This document shows, piece by piece, positions 1 to 8,586 of a stretch of 64,000 bases of DNA; the first letter of the stretch is position 1; the number at the start of each line of letters is the position of its first letter. The DNA comes from an uncultured Planctomyces sp. (GTDB lineage Bacteria; Planctomycetota; Planctomycetia; Planctomycetales; Planctomycetaceae), in contig CALGTK010000457.1 of the NCBI GenBank assembly GCA_937904325.1, forward strand, positions 1-64,000. The letters are read 5' to 3'. The translations under genes were made by a program, and so were the position numbers. The notes beneath the pieces were generated by a model that worked only from the letters and a program-made list of their open reading frames with translations, ran no database searches and was not told the DNA's origin.

Positions 1-414
1 TCTACGGAAGTGATCGAAAGCGTAAGACGCTGCTTGAGAGTCCGGTGGGGTGGAGTCGGTCTGCAGACCACTCTGAATTGATACATCCGCCATAAACATC
101 GCTATCCGGGAAAAACTCAGCATTTCAATATCGAGAGGAATCATGGTTCTAAAACAGGCAAATGCATGGATCAGGATCATCGTCGGCACGTGACAGAGTT
201 GTCTCGCGACGCTGTCCCATGTTTCAGCAAAGAAATCTCAAACTATTTCAATACGTGCCGGTCCGGCACGTAAATCTGCCGATGACCGACCAGGCAGCCG
301 CTCAGATCTACGTTCAATCCGATGCACCGACCGTATGGTCGAGCGGCTACGGTAAGGATGTTCCTACCCAGAAGTAGAAGCGGCAGGACATTCTGACCGT
401 TGCAGTCGAGGACT
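1..414. other. No recognisable gene at left edge
   Basis: Short frames on both strands show no family signature I recognise. The stretch lies directly upstream of the decayed aminotransferase and may hold its eroded 5' part, but I cannot align it to anything. A 71-codon plus-strand frame at 162-377 has the composition of chance translation. Confidence 0.4.
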
Positions 415-1190
415 GGTTTTCAGGTCGGCTCATTCGGCTGGCTCATCAAACAGGAAGCAGTGGTACCGCTTCGAAACTCGAATCGAACGAAACTCGAACT
501 GCTCGACGCAGCACGACGCGAAAGTGACATTCCTGGTCCTCGGCTGGGTGGCTGATCAGATGCCAGAACTAATTTCCGAGGTCGCCAGCCTGGGCTAAGC
601 ATGGAGCTACGGCGACGCCAACGCTGGCCACTACTTTGTCGCCCCGAATTACCGCATGAGTGAACCTCAGGGGGCTGTCTCGCTTGCTCAGCTTGGGAAA
701 CTCGCTTGGATTCGACAGCCGCGTTCGCACGGCCGATGCTCTGACAGGGCAACTGCGAGGCCTGGCCGGAGTCGAAACACCCGTCGTCACCGACGGAGCC
801 GTTCACACCTACTGGTAAGTACTGCCTGCGAGTTGACGAGTCTGTCATCGAAAGCGGAGCTGTCGGCCTGGGAGTCAAGCTCCGCGAGAAAGGCATCGCG
901 TGCGCACCACGCTACATTCAGAAGCCAGCGTTCTCGTGCCAGATTTTCTGCGGCCAGGTCACGTTCGGCGAAAGCCGCTGGCCCTTCACGCTCGCCCGTC
1001 CGGAAGCCGTCGACTATGACGCGGCTCTCTTCCCCTGAACGTACGAATCCCTGCGAGACGTTCTGGCTTCTTCCATGGAACGAAGTCTACGGCCAGGAAC
1101 ACAACGACGACATCGCCGGATCCGTTCGATCCGCGGTTTCAGAATTGACTCGACCTGCCATGGAAACGCCCTCGTTGACGATCTGAGCCA
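415..1190 (+). pseudogene. Decayed DegT/DnrJ/EryC1/StrS-type sugar aminotransferase
   Basis: Pieces of a PLP-dependent nucleotide-sugar aminotransferase are spread over all three plus frames. Frame 2 (about 542-703) reads AWSYGDANAGHYFVAPNYRM and then SEPQGAVSLAQLGKL, close to the family's NYRMSELQGAVALAQL block, with a TAA at 596-598. Frame 3 (711-815) reads FDSRVRTADALTGQL...TDGAVHTYW. Frame 1 (820-1038) reads YCLRVDESVIESG...REKGIACAPRYIQKP, matching the family's C-terminal substrate domain, and ends at TGA 1036-1038. Frame 2 (about 1070-1154) carries LLPWNEVYGQEHNDDIAGSV, matching the usual C-terminal LPWNE..T..HV.YIA block. Order and spacing fit one gene with at least three frameshifts and two nonsense codons. 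The PLP-lysine region is not clearly visible. These enzymes make amino sugars for surface glycans. Confidence 0.8.
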
Positions 1191-1345
1191 GTGCTGCGAA
1201 CGGCCAACTCCTGCTCTTGAGCTAACGCTTAAGAAGGTTCAGGCACGACTATGAAAAAGATGTCCCGAGGCGATTCATGTTTCTATGGGTTCATTGCGAG
1301 TCCTGGGGCAGCAACAGCGCTGTGCCTCGCAGAAATGTTCCTGCT

Positions 1346-1825
1346 ATGCTGATCCTCATTCGTCAGCTCATCATTGCCTCAACAATCCTATTGAGAGCTG
1401 CCGGTTCCGTCTTCGGAAGCGAAGTCACGATCAAATACCTGGGGCATATCAAAGTGCCGTACGAGGGCCAGGTTTACGAAGACGGCAAACACTTCGGTTA
1501 CTCGAGAGGCACGCTCTGCTGCATCCCGGAGCGTGACTCGTTCCTGATGCTCGGTCATCCGTACTCGCAGAAGTTTGCCGAGCTGTCGAATCCCGGCCTC
1601 GGCAACCGAGCAGAAGTCGTCAAAAACTTTGTCGACCCGACTCGGGGAGAGCACGCCGAACAGGAGCGGGAAACGGATTCGCAGATTCATCTGCAGGCAT
1701 TGCTTTACGACCGAGGCTGTATCTACCTCGCGGGTGAAAAGTGGTACAACGTCACGGCGACTCATGCTCGACCGCACGGTTCGTTTTCAGTAAACGTTGA
1801 CACCTCGAAATTCTCCGGCGTCTGA
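1346..1825 (+). CDS. Possible secreted protein or gene remnant, unknown function
   Basis: A 159-codon frame starts at ATG 1346 with a hydrophobic leader (MLILIRQLIIASTILLRAAG) followed by VFGSEVTIKYLG, which looks like a cleavable signal peptide. The body (YEGQVYEDGKHFGYSRGTL, CCIPERDSFLMLGHPYSQKF) has ordinary protein composition but no family I recognise. Beyond the TGA at 1823-1825 the same frame continues with RVGNRSGQVTGCYMARIPDQ before another stop. The first stop may therefore be a nonsense mutation, as in the neighbouring pseudogene. A longer start at 1277 is also open. Whether it is expressed cannot be told from sequence. Confidence 0.35.
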   Translation: MLILIRQLIIASTILLRAAGSVFGSEVTIKYLGHIKVPYEGQVYEDGKHFGYSRGTLCCIPERDSFLMLGHPYSQKFAELSNPGLGNRAEVVKNFVDPTRGEHAEQERETDSQIHLQALLYDRGCIYLAGEKWYNVTATHARPHGSFSVNVDTSKFSGV

Positions 1826-1994
1826 CGAGTCGGAAATCGCTCCGGCCAGGTCACCGGCTGCTACATGGCCCGCATTCCAGATCAGTATGTCGCAAACGGC
1901 AACTGACAGCTAACCGGTGGCAGCGCCTCGTGGCGAGATGGCAGCAGCTCCGGGCCATGCGCAATCCTCGCAAATCCCGGCGATGCTTTAGCCC

Positions 1995-2077
1995 ATCATA
2001 CCCGCGCAGGCAGGTACCCGGTTCTTAGCGCATTTACTTACCTTGCCGTCTGGTTTCCCGCCTGTGCAGGAATGACG
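1995..2077. repeat. Imperfect inverted-repeat (REP/MITE-like) element
   Basis: The left end (1995-2021, TCATACCCGCGCAGGCAGGT) and right end (2050-2077, TTTCCCGCCTGTGCAGGAAT followed by GACG) are imperfect reverse complements flanking a spacer of about 28 bases. The CCCGCCTGnGCAGGAATGACG core resembles intergenic repeats seen in many bacterial genomes. It sits in the non-coding stretch between the decayed left-edge genes and the epimerase gene. No transposase is adjacent. Confidence 0.6.
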
Positions 2078-2181
2078 CGAGAAGTAATGGCCGCTGTTTC
2101 TTTCCAAGTGAATCGGCTATTCCTGCGTGAACCCAGGTTTCTACCTGAACGCCTCAAAGACTCCCTCGTCAGGAATGTGCC

Positions 2182-2874
2182 GTGATCCCCGAAGTGATGT
2201 CCCGCGAAGAAGTTCGCGATGTCGACCGACGTGCCATTGAAGAATTTGGTCTACCCGGTGGAGTCCTGATGGAAAACGCCGGCCGAGGCTGCGTCGACTG
2301 GCTGGCAGAACTCGGAGCTTCAGGGCAAGTCGTCATCTGTGCCGGAAAAGGAAATAACGGCGGTGACGGATTCGTGATTGCCCGGCATCTCGAAAATCGC
2401 GGAATCGATGTCCGAGTGCTGCTGTTCGTGAATCCTGAAGCGCTCCAGGGCGACGCAAAGATCAATTACGTGACCATCGAACGAGCGGCAACTCCGATCC
2501 GAGTCCTTGCTGACATCCAATCAGAAGAAAAATTTGAATCAGTCGTTAACGAGGAACTTGCAAGCGCTGACTGGATCATCGACGCGTTGCTCGGCACGGG
2601 AACGAAGGGCTCGCTGCGTGAGCCGTTCCCAGCAATCATCAACGCCATCAATCGAGCGTCTGCTCACACGCTGGCGATCGACTTACCCAGCGGCCTCGAT
2701 TGTGACACTGGGCTGCCCATTAATTCTGGGAACCCGGTTGCCGTTACCGCGAACTTCACAGCTACATTCGTGGCTCGAAAAATGGGATTCGAAAACTATT
2801 CATCCAGAGCTTTTACCGGGGATGTCCGAGTCATCGATATCGGCGTTCCCCATTCAATGTTTCAGGCAGAATGA
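2182..2874 (+). CDS. nnrE: NAD(P)H-hydrate epimerase (YjeF N-terminal domain)
   Basis: This cytoplasmic repair enzyme interconverts the R and S forms of hydrated NAD(P)H so that the ADP/ATP-dependent dehydratase can restore the cofactor. The protein is a single YjeF-N domain. Visible family features are GVLMENAGRGCVDWL near the N-terminus, the glycine-rich VICAGKGNNGGDGFVIARHL, the WIIDALLGTGTKG loop, and LAIDLPSGLDCDTG near the C-terminus. The C-terminal dehydratase (NnrD) domain of bifunctional proteins is absent, so NnrD should be encoded elsewhere. Two starts are possible: GTG 2182 and ATG 2197 (MSREEVRDVDRRAIEEFGL). The second matches the usual family beginning and neither has a strong Shine-Dalgarno. 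About 300 bases without a recognised gene follow. Confidence 0.93.
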   Translation: MIPEVMSREEVRDVDRRAIEEFGLPGGVLMENAGRGCVDWLAELGASGQVVICAGKGNNGGDGFVIARHLENRGIDVRVLLFVNPEALQGDAKINYVTIERAATPIRVLADIQSEEKFESVVNEELASADWIIDALLGTGTKGSLREPFPAIINAINRASAHTLAIDLPSGLDCDTGLPINSGNPVAVTANFTATFVARKMGFENYSSRAFTGDVRVIDIGVPHSMFQAE

Positions 2875-3164
2875 GTTCTTACTGACTCTCGGCTCTCAGC
2901 CCACGACCGCATCCTCATACTGACCGACATCGAAAACATGACCAAGAGAATTGGCAACCGAGCCGCATTGAACGATGTCTTCGGGAGCCTGCATGGGAAC
3001 AAGCTGCTGCCGCACCCATGCCATCAAGATTGCAGGCGATGGAATGCGAATACATTTCTCGATAATGGCCGATCTTCCATCGAAAATGCCCCGCCGGTTC
3101 GACGGAGCAGTATGTTTTGACGTGACTTACTGGAACGATTCTCGTGACTCAAAGAGCGTAGCTA

Positions 3165-4034
3165 TCAGTAACGCAGGATGAAGGATACCTGGCCGCCATA
3201 CTCATCGATCCGAGTCTTTCGATTACCGGCGTCCGAGTCGAAACGGTCCCATTCATAGTAGGGACGAACTTCAATCTCACCACGTGAGCAAACGCGAAAA
3301 GTAACCGGGGCATCCAGTCGGTAAGTCAGGTCATGCTCAGCTTCGTCTGGTATGGTGAATGCGGCAGCAGTTACGAGCTGCTCATCCTCGATCTTCCATT
3401 GGAGTCGAGCATCCAGGCCGATTGCGATTGTGTCAGTCAGAAGAAAGTCCGTGCGGACACCGAAGGGAGCAGTCCAGACATCCTGATCAACATTCAAGTT
3501 CAGCGGAGAACCCAGGACATTTTCAGCTTCTCTATACCGAATTCCAGTGTACGGAGTGACGAATAATGATCGACACTCATTCGTGAACGTGTAGCCTACA
3601 AGAGCTTCAATTTGCCATTCTTCGTAGTCTGTTCGACCGCCAGTGGTGGGCTTGAATTCGCCGTCGTTAAAGACTCCTTCAACACTGAGAAAAACCGCAT
3701 CAGCATTTCTTGATCGCCACCCAACGCTGACTCCGTTGATAGATCCCTCAACAGGAAATGCTGCGTCATTTCCTGAACGACGCTCCCAACGCGGGCCGAC
3801 CCACAGGCGATTACCCATTGTCGTTTCTTCATCGGAACATCCCATGAGTGCAGAGGCCCAGAACGAGTTTGAGTGGAAAATATTTTCGAGACTATCCTCA
3901 CCACAGCAGCCTGCTTCACGACCACCACATTGAGCAAATACATCTTGCATTTGAGGATTGGCAAATAGCCCAGCTGCAACCATTACTAATAGCCAGAAAT
4001 TCCCAGTTGCTGTAGCACCTTTAGTTCCGTTCAT
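3165..4034 (-). CDS. Secreted, probable outer-membrane beta-barrel protein of unknown function
   Basis: 289 residues from ATG 4034, chosen because GGAG lies 7-10 bases upstream and the signal peptide (FWLLVMVAAGLFANPQMQDV, then FAQ) begins close to it. A longer frame opens at 4082. The mature N-terminus has a cysteine cluster (CGGREAGCCGEDS). The rest is alternating polar/aromatic strands such as RLWVGPRWERR, VGYTFTNECRSLFVTPYTG and RPYYEWDRF, and the chain ends in FILRY. A terminal aromatic residue is common in outer-membrane barrels. I do not recognise a named family; planctomycetes carry many such lineage-specific barrel proteins. It is monocistronic, with gaps on both sides. Confidence 0.7.
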   Translation of the reverse strand: MNGTKGATATGNFWLLVMVAAGLFANPQMQDVFAQCGGREAGCCGEDSLENIFHSNSFWASALMGCSDEETTMGNRLWVGPRWERRSGNDAAFPVEGSINGVSVGWRSRNADAVFLSVEGVFNDGEFKPTTGGRTDYEEWQIEALVGYTFTNECRSLFVTPYTGIRYREAENVLGSPLNLNVDQDVWTAPFGVRTDFLLTDTIAIGLDARLQWKIEDEQLVTAAAFTIPDEAEHDLTYRLDAPVTFRVCSRGEIEVRPYYEWDRFDSDAGNRKTRIDEYGGQVSFILRY

Positions 4035-4478
4035 TTGATTCTCCATTCGAATGGTCCTGACAGGTGTCCGGTGTAGTTCCAATTTTCGACACTGAAGCTT
4101 TGGAGAAACACCAGCCAGCCCATAAGTTGATATCTGCTGTCCCCAATGGGACTATTCGGAACAATCGTGGATACCCGCCCATACGAGCAGGGTAAATCAT
4201 TACAAAACAGAGTCTGGCACGGAGCAGAGAACGAACAGGCAAACGGTACCGGACAGATAACGATTGCCGACGAGGTAAGTTGTGACGCGCATGAGAAAGC
4301 TGAGGGGCACGCGAGCTATCTCTCGTGGCTGGCTGTGTTATGAAAGCGGCCACCAGACAAACAGCGGATTTTCACAAAGCCACTCCCGGAATACATGGCG
4401 GTATTCCAGAACACTCGCAGGAATGAACTTCTTGCCACAACTGAGTGGTGCTCTACCAACACCACAAGAATTGACCTG
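4035..4478. other. Intergenic stretch, no gene seen
   Basis: Open frames on either strand lack family signatures, good starts and ribosome binding sites. On the minus strand this is the region downstream of the sulfatase stop and upstream of the barrel gene, so it should hold a terminator and a promoter, but I cannot pin either down. Confidence 0.4.
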
Positions 4479-5990
4479 CTAATAGTCAGCCGTCGTCAAA
4501 CTGTTTAGAACGGACTGCTGCCATTCTCGCAGTTCCTGCTGCATTGCCGATGCGACTTTCGGTTTGGCGGCGACCAGGTTTTTCGATTCCGCGGGGTCGT
4601 CTCGCAGATCGAACAGTTCGCTTTTGAGTTCTCCGCCGCGGTTACTTTGCACGACGAGTTTGTAGCGGTTGCCGAGGAGCACTCTTGAGCCGGCGAAGTC
4701 GTCGTCAACGATGGTCGAGTGGTGATAGTTCTTGAAGTTTCGGGTGTAGATGTCGCCCATCATTTTAACGAGAGGCGTCGTTCCTTGCTGGAACTTTGCG
4801 TCGATGTACGGTTTGTTCTTTGCTTCAGCTCCCGTAGAGAATGCCCAGAAGCCTACCGGTTCCGGGCGTTCCGTCATGTTACCATCGATCACTGGAGACA
4901 GACTGATGCCGTCGAGCGGTCGATCTGGGATGGCCGTGCTGGTCAACGTGCAAAGTGTCGGCAGGATATCGCTGGTGATTGCGTTAACTTTAGATGTTAC
5001 AGGTTTACTGATCTTTGCTGGCCATTCGATGACGCCGGGCACTCGGAGACCACCTTCGTACATGTTTCCTTTTTGCCCACGGTACGGGGATGTGACGATA
5101 CCGTCACCGGGTGTGCCATTGTCGCCGCAGTACCAAAGGAGTGTGTTGTCGCGGAGACCTTGCTGCTGAAGCCAATTACGAAGCTGACCGATCGAACGGT
5201 CCATCGCAGTAATTTCGGCGTACCGTTCCTGCAGTACATCGCGAAGCGGTCGTCTGGTTGGTCGCCCGGTTTCGTTCGACGTCAGTCTGACTTGCTTATC
5301 TGCGTATGCGGCGGGCAGGTCGTCGTACAATGCAAGGTCTTTTTTGAGGCCGCTGTAGGGTTCGTGAGGAGACCCGAACCAGACGACGGTAAAGAATGGT
5401 TGCTTCTTTTGCTGAGCCGTCGCCAGAAACTTGATCGTTTCGGCAATCACTATCTCAGAACTTTCGCCTTCAAACTTCTGAGGCTTGCCTCCGTTTCGCG
5501 AAAAAACCGGATCCAGTTCAAAGAAATTGTCATGAGACAGCCATTCGTGAAAGCCCATCGCTCCGGGGTTTGTTGGTGATGAAGATTTGACAGGACCAAG
5601 ATGCCACTTGCCGAAATGACCGCAGATGTACCCCGCCTCATTTAAGAGATGGGCAATCGTGACTTCTTCCGGACGAATCGAATAACCCGGCGAGAAAGTT
5701 CCGTAGCGATTTGGGTGCCGGCCGGTCATGACACTGCCGCGCGTCGGCGAGCAGGACGGATGTGCCGAATAAAACCGATCAAGCCGAAGTCCTGTCGAAG
5801 CCATCTCGTCCAGCACCGGCGTCTTGAGATGCGGATGCCCGTTGTACCCGGTTTCGTCCCAACCATGGTCATCTCCCATCAGAAGAATGATGTTAGGACG
5901 CTCCGCGGCGAGAGTGGGGTCGACAACTGCACACAGCACTACAACCATGGCAAGTTGAGGTAGACTGATGAGGGACTTCAAATGGTTCAT
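4479..5990 (-). CDS. Secreted formylglycine-dependent sulfatase (arylsulfatase family)
   Basis: Hydrolyses sulfate esters, probably on sulfated polysaccharides, in the periplasm or outside. 503 residues from ATG 5990, preceded by AGGAAAGCC. A signal peptide covers about residues 1-28 (ending TLAA). Metal-binding Asp40-Asp41 lie in ILLMGDDHGW. Residues 80-85 (CSPTRG) are the C-x-P-x-R-G motif whose Cys80 is converted to formylglycine, followed by SVMTGRHPNRYG. A second metal-site block is LLWYCGDNGTPGDG. An anaerobic-type or FGE maturase must be encoded elsewhere. Length is normal for the family. The next gene on the same strand encodes a DUF1080 protein, a common planctomycete pairing for glycan breakdown. 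The substrate cannot be predicted. Confidence 0.95.
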   Translation of the reverse strand: MNHLKSLISLPQLAMVVVLCAVVDPTLAAERPNIILLMGDDHGWDETGYNGHPHLKTPVLDEMASTGLRLDRFYSAHPSCSPTRGSVMTGRHPNRYGTFSPGYSIRPEEVTIAHLLNEAGYICGHFGKWHLGPVKSSSPTNPGAMGFHEWLSHDNFFELDPVFSRNGGKPQKFEGESSEIVIAETIKFLATAQQKKQPFFTVVWFGSPHEPYSGLKKDLALYDDLPAAYADKQVRLTSNETGRPTRRPLRDVLQERYAEITAMDRSIGQLRNWLQQQGLRDNTLLWYCGDNGTPGDGIVTSPYRGQKGNMYEGGLRVPGVIEWPAKISKPVTSKVNAITSDILPTLCTLTSTAIPDRPLDGISLSPVIDGNMTERPEPVGFWAFSTGAEAKNKPYIDAKFQQGTTPLVKMMGDIYTRNFKNYHHSTIVDDDFAGSRVLLGNRYKLVVQSNRGGELKSELFDLRDDPAESKNLVAAKPKVASAMQQELREWQQSVLNSLTTADY

Positions 5991-6045
5991 GGCTTTCCTA
6001 TAGAGATTCTACCAGTAGTTTATCGCCCCAGCTCCACGCAGGATC

Positions 6046-6804
6046 CTACTTCTTCAATTCTCTGACCCGGAGATTTTTGAAGAGAACCTTACCCTTCGTG
6101 CCCTTGTGGATTTGCAGACCAAAGAAGCCTTTCGGGTAGGTGCCGTCGTCGACCCAGTGAGCGGCGGGGACTCCGTTGATCCAGGTTTTAACAACTTTGC
6201 CTCTGGCGGAGACCGTCAAGCGATTCCATTCACCTTCCTGAGCGGCTGCGCGAGCCCCTTTGTGCTCCTTCAGCCATAGTGGGTAGAAGTATCCGCCGCA
6301 GCTCTGACCGTAGATGCCGCCCGACCAGTGTCGGTCGCTGGAGAATCCTTCCATCTCGGCCTGAGGACCGAAAACTGTTTCGGTGTCATTCTTGCCGGGC
6401 TTCGTCTGGGCTCGAAACATGACTCCGGTGTTACAGTCAACTTTCCACAGCATGTCACAACTGAATACAAAATCCGTGAAGTCGGCTCTCTCTGTCGACA
6501 GGTAAGTGCTGTTCGAACCCGGAACGCAGGTGCCGACGATCATTCCATCCTTTGCCTTGAACGTGCAAACTCCACCTTTCAGAGTCCAGCCTGTCAGATC
6601 CTTGCCATTGAACAGCGAAACAAACCCGTCTTCGATGTTCGGTTCAGCGTCGATGTTGAGTAGTTGTTCTTCCGGCCTGGGGACGTTGGCTTGCTTCTTA
6701 TAACTTTTGATCCATTGTTCCTGTTGAGGATCATATTCTCCTGCGGAGGCGATACCGGAAATGCAAAAACAAAGCATGATCGAGCGAACATTGAAGCGAG
6801 TCAT
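6046..6804 (-). CDS. Secreted DUF1080 (3-keto-disaccharide hydrolase type) protein
   Basis: 252 residues from ATG 6804; the upstream extension to 6933 is rejected because it lacks a leader and runs through the 11-bp tandem repeats. A signal peptide (VRSIMLCFCISGIASA) is followed by the family hallmark LFNGKDLTGWTLKGG and then GIYGQSCGGYFYP and KTWINGVPAAHW. DUF1080 domains have a concanavalin-like fold and some members cleave 3-keto-glycosides. Catalytic identity is not certain from sequence alone. The gene lies upstream of the sulfatase on the same strand with a 55-base gap, so the two may be co-transcribed for glycan degradation. Confidence 0.9.
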   Translation of the reverse strand: MTRFNVRSIMLCFCISGIASAGEYDPQQEQWIKSYKKQANVPRPEEQLLNIDAEPNIEDGFVSLFNGKDLTGWTLKGGVCTFKAKDGMIVGTCVPGSNSTYLSTERADFTDFVFSCDMLWKVDCNTGVMFRAQTKPGKNDTETVFGPQAEMEGFSSDRHWSGGIYGQSCGGYFYPLWLKEHKGARAAAQEGEWNRLTVSARGKVVKTWINGVPAAHWVDDGTYPKGFFGLQIHKGTKGKVLFKNLRVRELKK

Positions 6805-6865
6805 TAAAAGAATTCCGAGTGAGTATTGATCATCTTCCGATGAGACAAAGCAACCGTCATAGCGG

Positions 6866-6909
6866 CTGCTGAAAACCTGCTGAAAACCTGCTGAAAACCT
6901 GCCGAAAAT
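6866..6909. repeat. 11-bp tandem repeat, four units
   Basis: Three perfect copies of CTGCTGAAAAC (6866-6898) and a fourth, diverged copy CTGCCGAAAAT (6899-6909). The array lies about 60 bases upstream of the DUF1080 start, in the leader region of that gene. The unit length is close to one helical turn, so bound factors would face the same side. No known operator is recognised. Confidence 0.85.
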
Positions 6910-7122
6910 AGCGGAGCAATAGTTTATCGACATTACACCGTCGTGTCACAGATGCTCGGCACGCCCCCAGGCAGGGCGTTAAGAATGTGAAGGTGTAGAC
7001 TGGATTAAGTGCAGCGACGCTCCGGTCAATTCTAAATTCTCCGTGAATCATTGATGCCGGAACTACACATCTTTCCACAGGAGCTGGAATCTTATTGATT
7101 AAAGCTGGATCGAATAACGACC

Positions 7123-8586
7123 TCACAGTGGGTGAGGGCTTGGGGGGACGATGGCCGCTGGGACTCGGCTGGCTAGAAGTTGTTCGAGCTGCTCGATGAC
7201 TTCCGCGCCGAGGACGTGTTCGATGTCATCGGCGTCACGGTCGACATGGCTGGGAGCGATCTCGGCGTGCGAGATCAGATACATCTCCCACAAACGGTGA
7301 TTGCGGACAGCGCGACGAGCGATTTTGGCACCAGACCTTGTCAGTCTCCAGCCGGTCTCTGAATCTATCCGGACCGTACCTTCACGCTCGGCCGCCGCAA
7401 TGACCTGCCGAACGCGCCGCACAGACCAGGAGCGATGATTGAACAGCTCTGAAATCTGCACGGCCTGCTCAGCAAACAATGCTGACTCTTCTTCAGTGGC
7501 CTCGCTGCCACTTAGCGATGAGCTGATGTTGAGACCGTTTTCGGTGACCGACTGGTCATTGGCTGATACCAGCCGAGCTTCGATGATCTCGTACATCGCC
7601 CGCAGCAAATCGTCACGTCCGATGCGACGTCGATTGGCAGCGTGACGAAGCCAGCCTTGCACGATGCCTCGGCGAGTCCCAAATAACATGCTGAGGGCAA
7701 AGAACGCCGTACCGGAAAGCACGATGGTCGGACCACCAGCCAGCTTTGGCACGATTGCACTCAGCAGGCAACCGACGGTCGCGCTGGCTCCTCCAATGGC
7801 GGCAGCGACGAGTGTCATCCTTGCGAAGTTGTCCGTCCAGAATCTTGCCGCCGTTGGAGGCGTGATCAGCAGCGCGACCATCAGAATGCCGACGCTTTCC
7901 AGGCCGATGACCGTAATACCGACGACGAGGCCGGTTAAGCCAAGGTCGAGCATTCCGACCGGCCAACCCTGAACTGCGGCGAAGTCTTCGTCGAAGCTCA
8001 AAATTGATAGCTCTTTAAAAAGAAGCAGACTGAGCACCAGCACGACGGCGGTGGCTTTCGCAATGATCGCGACGTCGGATGCGATCATGGTCGACGCTGA
8101 ACCGAGAATAAATTGCTGGAGGCCCGCCTGGTTGCCGGTCGGTAGTTCCTGGACGGTCTTAAAGAGGACAGCTCCGAAGCCGAAGAAGACTCCCAGCACA
8201 GTTGCCATCGCGGCGTCGGGTTTGACAACCGAGTATCGCCGGATAATTCCTACACAAACGACGGAGAGTAATCCTGTCGCGGCGGCTCCCGTGAGCAACC
8301 AGTGCAGCGAGCGTCCTGATCCCGGCGAAACGGCTTCGCCGATCAGAAACGCGATGGCAACACCAGGTAATGCCGAATGGCTGACGACGTCGCCGATCAA
8401 TGCCTGCCGCCTGAGTAGCATGAAAGTGCCGACGATTCCCGACGTTACTCCAAGCAGCAGCGTCCCCAACAGCACGACTCTTGTATTGTAATCCTGCAGG
8501 GTTAGAACGCGGACGATGTCGTTGGATTCGGCCGCGAACGTCGAAGCAGGAATCGCAAAGACGATAAGGAAGAGGAACATCGTCAC
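7123..8586 (-). CDS. Mn/Zn-type ABC transporter permease with C-terminal DtxR-like regulator domain
   Basis: Inner-membrane channel of a TroABC/ZnuABC-type importer, fused to a regulatory domain. 487 residues. A signal-like N-terminus is followed by about eight to nine hydrophobic segments of the ABC-3 family between residues 30 and 330, including LLGTLLLGVTSGIVGTFML and GLTGLVVGITVIGLESVGIL. From about residue 345 the sequence becomes soluble. RSWSVRRVRQVIAAAEREGT looks like a winged helix, and LTRSGAKIARRAVRNHRLWE and DADDIEHVLGAEV match the metal-sensing helices of DtxR/MntR proteins. The stop of the upstream ATPase gene overlaps this start by 4 bases (ATGA), so they are translationally coupled. 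Whether the domain binds DNA or only senses cytoplasmic metal is unknown. Confidence 0.92.
   Translation of the reverse strand: MTMFLFLIVFAIPASTFAAESNDIVRVLTLQDYNTRVVLLGTLLLGVTSGIVGTFMLLRRQALIGDVVSHSALPGVAIAFLIGEAVSPGSGRSLHWLLTGAAATGLLSVVCVGIIRRYSVVKPDAAMATVLGVFFGFGAVLFKTVQELPTGNQAGLQQFILGSASTMIASDVAIIAKATAVVLVLSLLLFKELSILSFDEDFAAVQGWPVGMLDLGLTGLVVGITVIGLESVGILMVALLITPPTAARFWTDNFARMTLVAAAIGGASATVGCLLSAIVPKLAGGPTIVLSGTAFFALSMLFGTRRGIVQGWLRHAANRRRIGRDDLLRAMYEIIEARLVSANDQSVTENGLNISSSLSGSEATEEESALFAEQAVQISELFNHRSWSVRRVRQVIAAAEREGTVRIDSETGWRLTRSGAKIARRAVRNHRLWEMYLISHAEIAPSHVDRDADDIEHVLGAEVIEQLEQLLASRVPAAIVPPSPHPL

Noticed and set aside
656-1186. 176-codon plus-strand frame as an independent gene
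   Set aside because: Only its beginning and end match the DegT family; the middle is an out-of-frame translation rich in Arg/Ser. It is part of the frameshifted pseudogene.
4719-5579. 286-codon frame antisense to the sulfatase
   Set aside because: It is a shadow of the sulfatase coding sequence; no motif or ribosome binding site supports it.
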